Shown one piece after another: positions 25,086 to 34,853 of a DNA stretch of 52,322 nt. Location of the stretch: contig JACPUW010000035.1 of NCBI GenBank assembly GCA_016192035.1, positions 1-52,322 of the forward strand, given 5' to 3'. The position numbers were made by a program, and so were the translations under genes. Under the pieces are notes generated by a model that was not told the DNA's origin, did no database searches, and saw nothing but the letters and a program-made list of their open reading frames with translations. The stretch comes from Bacteroidota bacterium (lineage in GTDB: Bacteria > Bacteroidota > Bacteroidia > CAILMK01 > JACPUW01). Position 1 is the stretch's first letter; every line of letters begins with the position of its first letter.

Positions 25086-28000
25086 CTATCTCAGTACGCG
25101 TACTAGGCCATGTTCCACATAAGGTACGCCATTCACAGTGACCATTTCTATCTGGTATTTGTACATGTCAACCGGCGCAAAGGTTTGGTCAATGGTACGT
25201 CCGTCCCAGGGTTTTCCATCGTGGGTTTCATATATTATTTGTCCCCAGCGATTAAAGATGCGCATGGTGTATTTTTCCGGAATAAAGGCACCCTGTGGGC
25301 CAAAATGATCGTTGGTGCCAGGACTTACTTCCGGACTAAATACGGTGGGGATATAAATCAGCGGTTCCTGGGTGATGCATAGAGTGGTTGACCACGCAAT
25401 TTCATTGTAGGCCCCCATTTTTTCTACCGCTTTTACCCGGTAGCAATAGGTCATAAACGAGTCATTTAGACTGGTATCCACGTAGGCGGTGAACCGGGAA
25501 TCGGTAGTTCCTATTTTCTTGAAATTGAGTGAATCATATGATCTGTACACATCATAGTATGCCACACTGTCCGGCCAACGCTGGTAGGCAGCCCATTGAA
25601 CGGAATTGGCCATGGCCAAATTGCCACCGGTAAGTACCAAGGCGCAGCCTGGATTGCTCATGGGGCCTTCGTTTTTGCACTTGTCTTCCACGGCTATCCG
25701 GTAGCAATACTCGGCTGTATGGTCCAGGTTGGTACTGTCCACCCATGATGAGGGGCCCGTGGCCGGTAGCTTTCTTATGGCCTCAAAATCCGAACTTCCT
25801 GGCAAAGATCTGTAAACCAAATAGTTTTGTTTGTCCACTTCAGTATTCGGTTCCCATCTTAGCCGTACGCCTTGATTGTAGGTGAGCACCGTGGCGGTAG
25901 CCAAATACACTGACGACGGGCTGCTGCGGTCAACTCCTATGGCGGTATCCATGTGTGATGTGGCCGCAATACCTATATCACCCTGTTTGCCAATTATATA
26001 ATACTGATAGACAATGGAGTCACAACCCACATTGGTATCCAGATATTCAAAAATGCTGTCGGGCCGGGCCTTGTTCACTTTGAATTTGTGAAGCTCTGTG
26101 CCATTCTTCATCACACTGAATTCACCTACATTCCATCCCCTGTAATTCATCCAATTAAGTTTGACTACCGGCCCAGCCTGCGACGCCACTAAGGCTATGT
26201 GTTGGTGAACAGGGGAGGGCATTGGTTGGTTGTTGCCACAGGAATCGGTGACCGATACCCTAAACTGCCACGGATCCATGCTCATGGGCTGTGGTAGGGT
26301 GTTGTCGGTGTAGCTTGTCCCTTGCACGTTTTGCGCCAGGGTATCCCATATATTGTCGCTATACCGCTTGTAGGCTATGGTATAGTATCGGGCATCACTC
26401 GAACTGCTCTTAGCCCAGTTGATTACCAACTCGTTGGCTGGGTTTACGGTGGCCGTTATTATGCTGGTGGCTGCCGGTCGTGTCGTGTCAAATCCCACTA
26501 CCTCTTCCACATCAGAGCTTGATAATAGTCCTATAGCTGAAACAGCCTGTACGTAAAACGCCACCAACTCGCCACAGCCTACCGATGAATCCCTGAAACT
26601 AACCTGATGTGGGGGCAAGGTGGCTATTTGGGTGAATCCCGTCCCTTCCACGTTGCTGAAAACCCGGTACTCCGCTACATCAAAACCCAAGTACTCCGTC
26701 CAATCCAGTTGCGAAGCAAGATTCTGGTTTTCAACCGACAATTGGATGGGGGAATGGAGCAAGCTGGTATCGCCGTCCACCAAACAAGTATTGATTGCGG
26801 TGAGGCGGTAAAAGCCCCGGCGTTCACTGGTATTAACCGTGTGGGAATAGGTGGTGTCCGTGCGTTTTGGAAATTCGGCGATGAGGCTGGGATTTAGGTC
26901 CAGACTATCAATCCAGTAGAGCCTATACCCCACCACAAATGGATCTTTTTGTCGGTCAATCTTGCCCCAACTCAAGGCCACCTCGCCATTTGCTGGATCT
27001 GTTTTCATAACCGTAACCGATTTTATGCTTGGGGCCTGTGCCAGATTTCTTATCTCTTGCACAAATTGCTGAGTGTCTGTTTCTGACCATTGACTTATGG
27101 TAGTATTCACCGCCATGATTTTGTAGGCATAGGTATTGCCCGTGGCCACCGTACTGTCTATGAATAGGGTAATGGGTGCCTGTACCGAATCAATAGCCCT
27201 AAAAGGACGGCCATTGGTGCTTCGATGGATAATATATATGTCAATTCCCTTTGACAATCCCAGGGGTATGGACCATTGAAGCAAATTGGTGGGGTCACAT
27301 GTGTCGCGCTTATAAGTGAAAATAAAGTTGCTGGCCGTATCACTTGGGGGCGACACATGGCTGGAACTACAACTGTCAACCGCTTGGATGTAATATAAGT
27401 ATGTGCTATCCTGAGGGCTGGCTACAGAATCGGTGTACCGGTCAGTTCTCAGTACCGTATCAATTGGGGAGTAGGTGCCTGTTAGGCCTTTCTTCCAGAT
27501 AATGAAGTGCTTCACATCTGAGGTAGGTTGGTAATCCCATCTTAGTTCCAGGGTTTTATGGCTGCTTACACTGGCAGCATGGAATATGGGCATGGTGGGG
27601 CTTATGGTATCAAAAGGAGTAAGTGATACCCAGTTAGAAACCGAGCGCCTGTTGCCCCCGTTTTCGAGGGCCACTATGCGGTAGGATACCGGACTGTTGC
27701 ACCCAACCGGGCCATGTGTATATACGGTATCTGTCCACTTGGCCGTGTCTATGGTCACCCAATTGAGGCCGTCAAAGTGCTCAATTCGGTATTCCTGAAC
27801 AGGATAGCCAACAAATGGCCTCCAAGAAAGATGGTTTTCAAAATTGCCGGGGCTACCGCCCACAAAAACCGGTTTGAATGAGGTTGAGGCATTGGCGTTG
27901 AGACAAGAGTCGAGCGCTACTACCCGGTAGGTGAAGTATGTGGCTGCCAGGTTAACCGTATCCAGGTAGGTGCTCTTTTGTTGTGGAAGGGTATAAAGCA

Positions 28001-31000
28001 CTATTCCATCCGTTATGAAGGGCAATCCATTGCGCGACTTCAGAATGCCATACCCATAGGTGTCGGTGGAGTCACCGCCCGTAAAATCAATTTGAATATG
28101 GTGGTTGTCCACTACCGTCACATTATTTATGCGGGGCGCATCGGGTGCCTGTAGGTCAATGGCCAATCCGGAGGTGGTGTCAGAGTATGCCAGGGCACCT
28201 ACTGAATCAACCGCAGCCATACGGTAGGTTATGACTGTATTACAAGGAGCTGGAAATCTGGTAAATTGTGATTTGGTTGGAGAAATGGTGTCTATGTTAA
28301 TGTACTTGCCACCTATAAGCTGCTGAAGTATATACAGGTTAACACCAAATCCCTTGTAGCTGGTCCAGCTTAGGTTGTGCTGAAGTTGCCCATACCCAAA
28401 ATCCATGTTCATGGTTTTATGGATGGAAAGGGTGTCAGACCTAGATCCGCACGAATCGATGTTTACCAAGAAATATTGATGGTTTGTGGTCTTGGTATTT
28501 AGCCCCACATGCACAAAAAAAGTATCGACAAGCGGGATACTGTCGCGGAGCAAGGTAAACACAGGGCTGCTTTCTTCCCTGTAAAACAAGTCGCTATGGG
28601 CTATAAACGGCTGTCCTTTTTGTGAATCCCATGTGATCTCCACACTGCCGTTGGTAGCATTGGTTTCTATGATGGATGCGGTTCTTGCCCGGGGCACAGC
28701 GGTGCTATATACTTGGGCACTGAGTTTCTGTGAATACCCACTATACGTGCCCCCAATTTCAAGTGCTTTAACCCGGTAAACATATTTGTGGTGGGGGCTA
28801 ACATTGTCAATAAAACTGGTGGAATTGCTTGGGATACTTGCTATTAAGATCTCCGCTTTCCCATCAATGCTTCGGTATAGTTCATATTTATCAAGCCCTT
28901 TGTCAAAATTGTTATAGGGGTTCCAGTAGAGTTCCAGCTTGTCTTGGCAGCCAAGTTGCCTGCTTTGGAGCAATAGGGTGTTTACACCTTTTGACTTGTA
29001 GTAGCTGGGATTCTCAATGCAAGAGTCTATGGCAATAAGTGTATAGGTATATATGGAGTCGGTGGGCACTACATCGGTGTAAACAAACTTATTGTTTAGG
29101 GTATCCAGTGGCATATAGGGGGTCTTAGGCCCTTTTCTATAAATCACGTACATGTTTGCATCGGCTGAAGTGCTCCTATTCCATGCTATTTCCACTTGAT
29201 TGGTTCCCAATACACTTACATATTTAATTACCGGGGGCACTGGGCTTACGGTATCAAATGGTTTCAGCCTAATGGTGTCAGAATAGGCTATATAGCTGCT
29301 GTTTTGATCTATTGCCTTTATCCTATATTGTATGGTATCAAAGCAATATAGGTTTTGGTGGATATAAGTGGATGCGGTGCTGGGCAACACTTGCAGGGTA
29401 GTAAATGCGGTTTGGGATGGCAATATGGCCTCTAATTGGTACTCCTTTACGGTAAATCCTTTGTATCCAGACCAGTATAGCCTGTTTTCTTGATTGGCAC
29501 CTACACCGCTGAGCTGTACCGCGCCTTGGAGTATATTGTTCACCGACCGGTTGGTTGATGAGCAGGAATCTATGGCCACGAGTCGGTAGGTAAATGTGTC
29601 GGTTTTGGCAGAAATGCCTGTGTGCGAGTAGGTTTGGGTGCTTCCTGGCCCTTTGGGCAAGTTGCCCAGAAGTGATAGGGTACTTCCGTTTACGCCATAT
29701 AGCAAGTCGTAGCTTACCACATCGCCCGATGTGCTTTGTTCCCATTCCAGCCTTATGGTGGTATCGTTGTCAACCGTGGTGAACCTCACCCTGGGGTTTT
29801 TGGGTTTGATGGTGTCAAAAGGGGTTGCCGTTATGACGTTTGACATCACCATGATGCCTGTGGTCCGCTCCTTGGTGCGTATGCGGTAGGTATATGGCTG
29901 CTTGCATGGAAGGTTTAGGTAAGTGACGGTTTTGGTGGTGCGGCTAAATTGCTGGATTGGGCTCCATAACCCATTCACATCCTGTACATCCACATAGTAG
30001 CTATCCACCTGAAAACCCTCGTAGAAACTCCAATTGAGCCGGTTGCCCAGGTTTAGGGCGGTGGCCTGCACAAACACCGGGCAGTACAACTCGGCATTGG
30101 GTGAAAAATTCTGCCCGCAACTGTCCACGGCAATCACACCAAAACAATACGAACGGGTATCGGTGTTTTTGGTCTTAATATCCACTTTCACGGTATCGGC
30201 TGCAGCGGTACTATAGGTGGTTACCTCGGTATTTTGTAGGGTGCCATCTTTATATTCTAAGGCAATGATCAGATAATCATTTACATCGGTGGCTGGCGAT
30301 TTTTTAAATACTACTTTGGTGGTGGTGTCGTCCACATTGCTGGCCCATAATATATCTATGGCTGCAGGGGCTATGGTGTCTTTGGCGCGGGCCAATACGG
30401 AGTCTGACCAAGACTGGTAACTCCCCGCCGAAGCCGCAGAAAGGGTGCGCAACCTATAGTCGTAAATAAACCCGCAAAGCGTGGCTTTTTTGTCTATATG
30501 GGTAGAATCATTAGGCCCAAGACGTGCCCATGTTTTCCAGGTGCCGCTTATGGTGTCAAATCGCTCTACGTATTGACTGTCAATACTATATCCAAGATAT
30601 TTGTTCCACCGCAGTTTTACTTCCCGCTGCGAGCCATACGCCTTTAGGTTTACCGGGCAGTGCTGAACGGAGGTATCGCCAGCGTTGCCGCAGGAGTCTT
30701 GGGCCACTATGCGGTAACAATACTCTTTCGCATTGTTGGCCAGTCCATTGTCAATATAAGTATTGAGATTGGCCGTGGATTTTAGGGTGGATATAAGGGT
30801 AAAGGCCCCGCCTTTCAGTGCCCTGTAAATGCCATATTGGCTTACCTCGGTGCTGGCGCTCTTGGCAAATGTGATTTCAGACCTGCCCCAATCTAATACG
30901 CGCACGTTTTTGAGGCCTGGCGCACCTACCGGCGGGCTGTTGTCCACGGTGGTGGAAGTAACTACCGACGATAGGATGCTGCAATATGCTTGGGTGGTGG

Positions 31001-32789
31001 TGGTATCTATCACCTTAATCCTGAAGTCGGTATTTAGTACACATGATGAATAGTCTATGAAAAGCCCTTTGGTAGTACCCACGTCAACAAAAGCGTTGTT
31101 TTCCTTTTTTTGCAGCACGTACTTGAAAGGGCCGTTGCCATAAGAGTTCCAGTCAAAGCGCAGGGTTTTGTCGCTTATTTCTTTGTAGGTCAGTACTATG
31201 GTTGATAAACTGTCAGATGCAAAACCTTCAAGCCCACAGGAGTTTTCTATTTTGAGGTAGTACCTATATTGGGCTGTGGTGGCATTGCTTACTGATTTGT
31301 CAGTGAATGAAGTGATGGTAGAGTCGGTAAAGCTCTTGATCTTGGCCCTGGTGCCGTCAGGATTCACCCGGTATAGGTGCAACCCCTTGAAAAAGGCTAC
31401 GTTGCGAAGGGTATCCCAGGTTATTTGTATTTCGCCGCCACTTACCGGGTTCACACAGAGTATGTCGGGTGGCGTGTATATATCGCGCCCCTGCACATAT
31501 ACTGAAAAAGTGCGTTGAACTTGGTTACATCCTTCGTCAGAGAGGGTTACGGTGAAAATGTGCGGTGAAGTATAGGTAATGTGTTCGCAAGTAGGCACCC
31601 AGAAAAAGGTAGATGTGGCTTTTTTGACCCCAAATGCATTGGGTAGGGTGGCATGGGGGGTGGGTATGGTGCTGCCCGAACCGCCAAAAATGCTGCCGTT
31701 TGACCGGATAAACACCGAGTCGGTCTTGTCCTCTGCTTCTATTTTAAAGGTAAGGGTATCAAATGGATCCACCTTGTAGGTAGTGGTGGTGGGGCTATTA
31801 AAAAAGGGCGGGGCATTGCTCACATTGGGGCAGTTGCCGGCTATGAACTGTAGGTCGCGGCGGATGGAACCCAAATACGTGGTTTTTTTTGTTACCGGAT
31901 CCACCCGGTACTCCTCAATTTTTATGGCTATGACATAATTACCAGAACTCGAAGGATTTGCCTTCATTTCTCCTGTAGTGGAGTTGATGCTTATGGCCGA
32001 ACTGCTAGAACCAAAGGGCAGGGTGGAGGAATACCCTGATTGGTACACCACGGTTTCGTACACGTCATTGTAAGAAGGTGCGGGCACCGAGTTGCTGGGG
32101 TTGGGGGCGGCGGGCAGGCACTGGTCGGGCGACAAGGGGGTGACAATCTTGAAAACAAGGGAGTCGCCATCGGGGTCAAATACCACGTGGTTGAAACTAT
32201 TGCTTATGCCCACGCAGAAATAGGGCACCGGTACGGTGAGGAACTGAGGGGAGGAGTTTTTATATTTAAAGGAGGGTACTTCTGCGGTCCACACCATGCC
32301 GAAGGGGTTTCGGCCATTGCAGCTGCCTGAGGTGCAAGAGCTGTTGTTGGTGCTTGACACACAGCGTTTGAGATTGTTTATGGCGTGGTTCCGCTCTAGC
32401 CTGTACCAGGTTACTATATAGCCATCGGGGTCACCGCCCAGCTCCACCGTGTCTATGTATTTGCCGCTCTCTATGCATACCCCGCTTGGGTTTACACAGT
32501 TGGGCGCTTCGGGTTTTACCTTGTCTTTCTGATTGTTGTACAGGGGGACACGGCGGTTGTTTATGAATACGTTTTTCGATTTCTTAAAATAGACAAAATA
32601 GACTATGGAGGGGTCTATGTTGGCCTGGCCTGCGTTGCAATCCCTATAGACCAAAAAGGTCAACTCATAGGTGCTGTCGTGCAAATGGCGGTAGGTGAGG
32701 TCGCCGCCCATCACGTGGGTAGCTTGGGCGCCGGGCATAGAACATATTCCCAGACAGATACATAGCAGGAGGGGTAGGAATCTAATCAT
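25086..32789 (-). CDS. Giant secreted FN3-repeat protein with T9SS type B sorting domain
   Basis: About 2567 residues. Signal peptide MIRFLPLLLCICLGICSMPGA precedes an N-terminal domain (ATHVMGGDLTYRHL...YELTFLVYRDC) seen on many giant Bacteroidota surface proteins. From about residue 460 come about 22 fibronectin type III-like domains in 11 alternating A-B pairs. A modules end in a (D/N)-(S/T/K)-C element (for example QDSCGNAG, VDSCGQN). B modules contain L-x-W-x-x-Y-x-G-(F/W) (for example LYWSGYKGF, LNWMNYRGW). The last about 85 residues are the gliding-motility-associated type B sorting domain (YIPTVFSPE...NDHFGP...MRIFNRWGQIIYET). ATG 32789 is chosen because it starts the signal peptide; the frame is open 26 codons further. 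Probably a surface adhesin or matrix protein. Confidence 0.93.
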   Translation of the reverse strand: MIRFLPLLLCICLGICSMPGAQATHVMGGDLTYRHLHDSTYELTFLVYRDCNAGQANIDPSIVYFVYFKKSKNVFINNRRVPLYNNQKDKVKPEAPNCVNPSGVCIESGKYIDTVELGGDPDGYIVTWYRLERNHAINNLKRCVSSTNNSSCTSGSCNGRNPFGMVWTAEVPSFKYKNSSPQFLTVPVPYFCVGISNSFNHVVFDPDGDSLVFKIVTPLSPDQCLPAAPNPSNSVPAPSYNDVYETVVYQSGYSSTLPFGSSSSAISINSTTGEMKANPSSSGNYVIAIKIEEYRVDPVTKKTTYLGSIRRDLQFIAGNCPNVSNAPPFFNSPTTTTYKVDPFDTLTFKIEAEDKTDSVFIRSNGSIFGGSGSTIPTPHATLPNAFGVKKATSTFFWVPTCEHITYTSPHIFTVTLSDEGCNQVQRTFSVYVQGRDIYTPPDILCVNPVSGGEIQITWDTLRNVAFFKGLHLYRVNPDGTRAKIKSFTDSTITSFTDKSVSNATTAQYRYYLKIENSCGLEGFASDSLSTIVLTYKEISDKTLRFDWNSYGNGPFKYVLQKKENNAFVDVGTTKGLFIDYSSCVLNTDFRIKVIDTTTTQAYCSILSSVVTSTTVDNSPPVGAPGLKNVRVLDWGRSEITFAKSASTEVSQYGIYRALKGGAFTLISTLKSTANLNTYIDNGLANNAKEYCYRIVAQDSCGNAGDTSVQHCPVNLKAYGSQREVKLRWNKYLGYSIDSQYVERFDTISGTWKTWARLGPNDSTHIDKKATLCGFIYDYRLRTLSAASAGSYQSWSDSVLARAKDTIAPAAIDILWASNVDDTTTKVVFKKSPATDVNDYLIIALEYKDGTLQNTEVTTYSTAAADTVKVDIKTKNTDTRSYCFGVIAVDSCGQNFSPNAELYCPVFVQATALNLGNRLNWSFYEGFQVDSYYVDVQDVNGLWSPIQQFSRTTKTVTYLNLPCKQPYTYRIRTKERTTGIMVMSNVITATPFDTIKPKNPRVRFTTVDNDTTIRLEWEQSTSGDVVSYDLLYGVNGSTLSLLGNLPKGPGSTQTYSHTGISAKTDTFTYRLVAIDSCSSTNRSVNNILQGAVQLSGVGANQENRLYWSGYKGFTVKEYQLEAILPSQTAFTTLQVLPSTASTYIHQNLYCFDTIQYRIKAIDQNSSYIAYSDTIRLKPFDTVSPVPPVIKYVSVLGTNQVEIAWNRSTSADANMYVIYRKGPKTPYMPLDTLNNKFVYTDVVPTDSIYTYTLIAIDSCIENPSYYKSKGVNTLLLQSRQLGCQDKLELYWNPYNNFDKGLDKYELYRSIDGKAEILIASIPSNSTSFIDNVSPHHKYVYRVKALEIGGTYSGYSQKLSAQVYSTAVPRARTASIIETNATNGSVEITWDSQKGQPFIAHSDLFYREESSPVFTLLRDSIPLVDTFFVHVGLNTKTTNHQYFLVNIDSCGSRSDTLSIHKTMNMDFGYGQLQHNLSWTSYKGFGVNLYILQQLIGGKYINIDTISPTKSQFTRFPAPCNTVITYRMAAVDSVGALAYSDTTSGLAIDLQAPDAPRINNVTVVDNHHIQIDFTGGDSTDTYGYGILKSRNGLPFITDGIVLYTLPQQKSTYLDTVNLAATYFTYRVVALDSCLNANASTSFKPVFVGGSPGNFENHLSWRPFVGYPVQEYRIEHFDGLNWVTIDTAKWTDTVYTHGPVGCNSPVSYRIVALENGGNRRSVSNWVSLTPFDTISPTMPIFHAASVSSHKTLELRWDYQPTSDVKHFIIWKKGLTGTYSPIDTVLRTDRYTDSVASPQDSTYLYYIQAVDSCSSSHVSPPSDTASNFIFTYKRDTCDPTNLLQWSIPLGLSKGIDIYIIHRSTNGRPFRAIDSVQAPITLFIDSTVATGNTYAYKIMAVNTTISQWSETDTQQFVQEIRNLAQAPSIKSVTVMKTDPANGEVALSWGKIDRQKDPFVVGYRLYWIDSLDLNPSLIAEFPKRTDTTYSHTVNTSERRGFYRLTAINTCLVDGDTSLLHSPIQLSVENQNLASQLDWTEYLGFDVAEYRVFSNVEGTGFTQIATLPPHQVSFRDSSVGCGELVAFYVQAVSAIGLLSSSDVEEVVGFDTTRPAATSIITATVNPANELVINWAKSSSSDARYYTIAYKRYSDNIWDTLAQNVQGTSYTDNTLPQPMSMDPWQFRVSVTDSCGNNQPMPSPVHQHIALVASQAGPVVKLNWMNYRGWNVGEFSVMKNGTELHKFKVNKARPDSIFEYLDTNVGCDSIVYQYYIIGKQGDIGIAATSHMDTAIGVDRSSPSSVYLATATVLTYNQGVRLRWEPNTEVDKQNYLVYRSLPGSSDFEAIRKLPATGPSSWVDSTNLDHTAEYCYRIAVEDKCKNEGPMSNPGCALVLTGGNLAMANSVQWAAYQRWPDSVAYYDVYRSYDSLNFKKIGTTDSRFTAYVDTSLNDSFMTYCYRVKAVEKMGAYNEIAWSTTLCITQEPLIYIPTVFSPEVSPGTNDHFGPQGAFIPEKYTMRIFNRWGQIIYETHDGKPWDGRTIDQTFAPVDMYKYQIEMVTVNGVPYVEHGLVRVLR
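25380..31460 (-). repeat. Coding tandem repeat: 11 A-B pairs of FN3-like domains
   Basis: Protein-level repeat of about 190 residues (about 560-570 bp) repeated 11 times inside the giant gene. Copies are diverged at DNA level: wobble positions differ throughout, so the array is old rather than recently amplified. The C-containing motif in A and the W-Y-G motif in B recur in register. Confidence 0.75.
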
Positions 32790-32830
32790 AGGTGTTGGAA
32801 GGTAAAGGACATGTGACAACAATCGTAGGT

Positions 32831-32838
32831 CAAAGTTA
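32831..32838 (-). promoter_or_regulatory. TAnnTTTG -7 box for the giant gene
   Basis: The minus strand reads TAACTTTG, 41 bp upstream of ATG 32789. This agrees with the shorter start, since the box would otherwise be inside the coding frame. Confidence 0.5.
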
Positions 32839-32885
32839 ATCACAGGCCCCATAAGAAACTGGGCCACCTTTTGTATTCGTTTTTT

Positions 32886-33854
32886 TTATACCACTGTAGG
32901 CAATAAATGGCTATGGTTTCTGGCCGCCAACCAGCTTCCACAGTTCACCACCACGGCACCACCACAGGGTTGGGTTTCCAGGTGGATTTTGGCCGTGAGG
33001 AAATGTTTGGCCGTGTAGGTGAGGTCTAATGGCATGCGCAGGGCATCCATTTGTGCCAGCCATTCGCTCTTAATAGAGGCATTTACGCTGCCAAACGAAC
33101 GGGCGGTAGTGGGGGTGAGTACTTCATAGTTGCTGGGTACGATTGTGGCGTTTGCTTGTGTAAAATGCTGCCAATCAACAAACAGGCGGTTTAGTGTGTT
33201 GACCAGTTCACCGGCTTTGCATGCTATGGAGGTTATATATACGGGTATGTGTATGGACGCATAGCGTAGCCCCAAGAGCAGGGCGGCTGCCGATAGCCCT
33301 GTGCCGGCATCTATATATATGCGGTCTATGGGTTCTTTGGACTGGGCCAGCAGGGTGAGTATTTCTTGCGCCAGGGTAAGGGCCCCCGGCAGTGCTTCTA
33401 CCTGGCAGGCCCCCTCGCGCACCACAAATATGGATTCTGATTCAAGGAGTTGCTGGTAGTATGGCATTTCCATGCCTGCGGTGGTATTGGCATGTAGCAC
33501 ATGGCCCTGGCACATGGCGTGTACCCATGGCGCGTTGCCCAAGTGTGGGGAGTGTGAATGGGGTACCGCTAAGGCCACCTGCAACCCATAGCTGTGCAGC
33601 AGGGGAAGCAGGCCCAACACGTTGTTGCTGTTGAGGCTTCCTTCTACCACCACGTATTGTGGCCTGTGGTGGCAGGCATGGGCCACCACTGAGGCGTATT
33701 TGCGCACTTTGCTGCCGCCCACCCCCAGGCCCAGTTCGTCGTCGCGCTTTATCCACACGGGTATGTGTGTCGGAAAATATCCTTCGGCACGGTGTACCCG
33801 TGATCTCTGCAGGAGTTCGGGAAGGCAGTACCGGTCTATGAATGGCTGCAACAC
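32886..33854 (-). CDS. PLP-dependent ACC deaminase/D-cysteine desulfhydrase-like enzyme
   Basis: About 322 residues from GTG 33854. Fold-type II PLP enzyme: IPVWIKRDDELGLGVGGSKVRKYASVV has the PLP lysine (in GSKVRKY), VVVEGSLNSNNVLGLLPLLHSYGL the phosphate-loop Ser/Asn, and YIDAGTGLSAAALLLGL the second PLP-phosphate segment. Family members deaminate 1-aminocyclopropane-1-carboxylate or break down D-cysteine. The start is unclear: no ATG precedes the conserved domain. TTG 33983 and GTG 33854 are the candidates, and GTG gives a length close to the family. The gene is divergent from the alpha/beta hydrolase. Confidence 0.85.
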   Translation of the reverse strand: MLQPFIDRYCLPELLQRSRVHRAEGYFPTHIPVWIKRDDELGLGVGGSKVRKYASVVAHACHHRPQYVVVEGSLNSNNVLGLLPLLHSYGLQVALAVPHSHSPHLGNAPWVHAMCQGHVLHANTTAGMEMPYYQQLLESESIFVVREGACQVEALPGALTLAQEILTLLAQSKEPIDRIYIDAGTGLSAAALLLGLRYASIHIPVYITSIACKAGELVNTLNRLFVDWQHFTQANATIVPSNYEVLTPTTARSFGSVNASIKSEWLAQMDALRMPLDLTYTAKHFLTAKIHLETQPCGGAVVVNCGSWLAARNHSHLLPTVV

Positions 33855-33923
33855 ACGGCGAAAGATAAATGCGAAACCTATTTGGCATAGCGAGTGCCGC
33901 CCGTGGAGGCTGGGTAGTGACTT

Positions 33924-33931
33924 TATTTTTG
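33924..33931 (+). promoter_or_regulatory. TAnnTTTG -7 box for the alpha/beta hydrolase
   Basis: TATTTTTG lies 57 bp before ATG 33989, in the gap between the divergent PLP enzyme and hydrolase genes. Confidence 0.45.
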
Positions 33932-33988
33932 CCTGCCAATGGCTGCCTGGCCGAAGGCTGGGCAGCAACCGAAATTTTCTCAATTTAC

Positions 33989-34765
33989 ATGAAACTACAC
34001 TACCAAGAATATGGAGAAGGCCTTGATAACTTGCTAATTATGCACGGGCTCTTTGGTATGCTCGACAATTGGGCCGGCCTGTCAAGGCGATTTGGGGCCC
34101 ACTTTAGGGTGGTGGCAGTGGACCTGCGCAACCATGGAAAATCTGGCCATGCGCCTGGGATGGGCTATGCCGATATGGCCGGTGATGTGGTAGAATTGCT
34201 GGATGACCTGGGGCTGGAAAGGGTACACTTGATGGGGCATTCCATGGGGGGCAAGGTTGCCATGCAATTGGCCGATATACAGGGAGATAGATTGCTGAGT
34301 ATGGTGGTGGCCGACATAGCGCCGCGCACCTATGGCGCCAGGCATGAGGCCGTGCTGGCTGCCCTGAGGGCCATGCCGGTACATGAAATTACGGGCCGTG
34401 CACAGGCCCAAGAATGGCTGGCGGGTTGGCTTCAGGATGAGGGGGAACGGCTGTTTTTGCTGAAAAACCTGCAACGGGGCCCACAGGGTTATGAATGGAA
34501 AATGAACCTGCCGGTGCTGCTGGATGCGTATGATGGGCTTAGCGCTGGACTGGACCTAAGTCCCGGTTTTGACCGCCCCGTGCTGGTGATCAGAGGTGAA
34601 AAATCGGGCTATGTGAATGATGATGATGTGGATAGGTTCAATAGTCTCTACCCGCATGTGGTCTATGCCACCATACCTGGTGCGGGCCACTGGCTACACG
34701 CCGATGCACCCGACACGTTTTTTACCTTGGTGTCTCAATTTCTGGAGGGGGTGGGGAGGGGATGA
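33989..34765 (+). CDS. Alpha/beta hydrolase (YbfF-like esterase)
   Basis: A 258-residue alpha/beta hydrolase. NLLIMHGLFGMLDNWAGLSRRF carries the oxyanion-hole HG motif, and HLMGHSMGGKVAMQLAD the nucleophile elbow with Ser85. DRPVLVIRGEKSGYVNDDD carries the acid region and IPGAGHWLHADAP the catalytic His. The profile (HGLFG, DLRNHGKS, HSMGG) matches YbfF-type esterases acting on acyl thioesters or small esters. A longer frame upstream begins with an ATG 40 codons earlier, but ATG 33989 fits the family start exactly and follows the promoter box. Confidence 0.92.
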   Translation: MKLHYQEYGEGLDNLLIMHGLFGMLDNWAGLSRRFGAHFRVVAVDLRNHGKSGHAPGMGYADMAGDVVELLDDLGLERVHLMGHSMGGKVAMQLADIQGDRLLSMVVADIAPRTYGARHEAVLAALRAMPVHEITGRAQAQEWLAGWLQDEGERLFLLKNLQRGPQGYEWKMNLPVLLDAYDGLSAGLDLSPGFDRPVLVIRGEKSGYVNDDDVDRFNSLYPHVVYATIPGAGHWLHADAPDTFFTLVSQFLEGVGRG

Positions 34766-34853
34766 GTGCTGCCATTTATTGCGGGGACGCATTGGTTGAG
34801 TACTTCCCTTGGTTTGATGTCAATAATTGAATGCCATCTGAAACCAGTATTGG

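Noticed and set aside
25380-31460. Tandem repeats considered as a CRISPR or DNA satellite
   Set aside because: Repeat units are about 560 bp, protein-level only and diverged in DNA sequence, so they are domain repeats of one protein.
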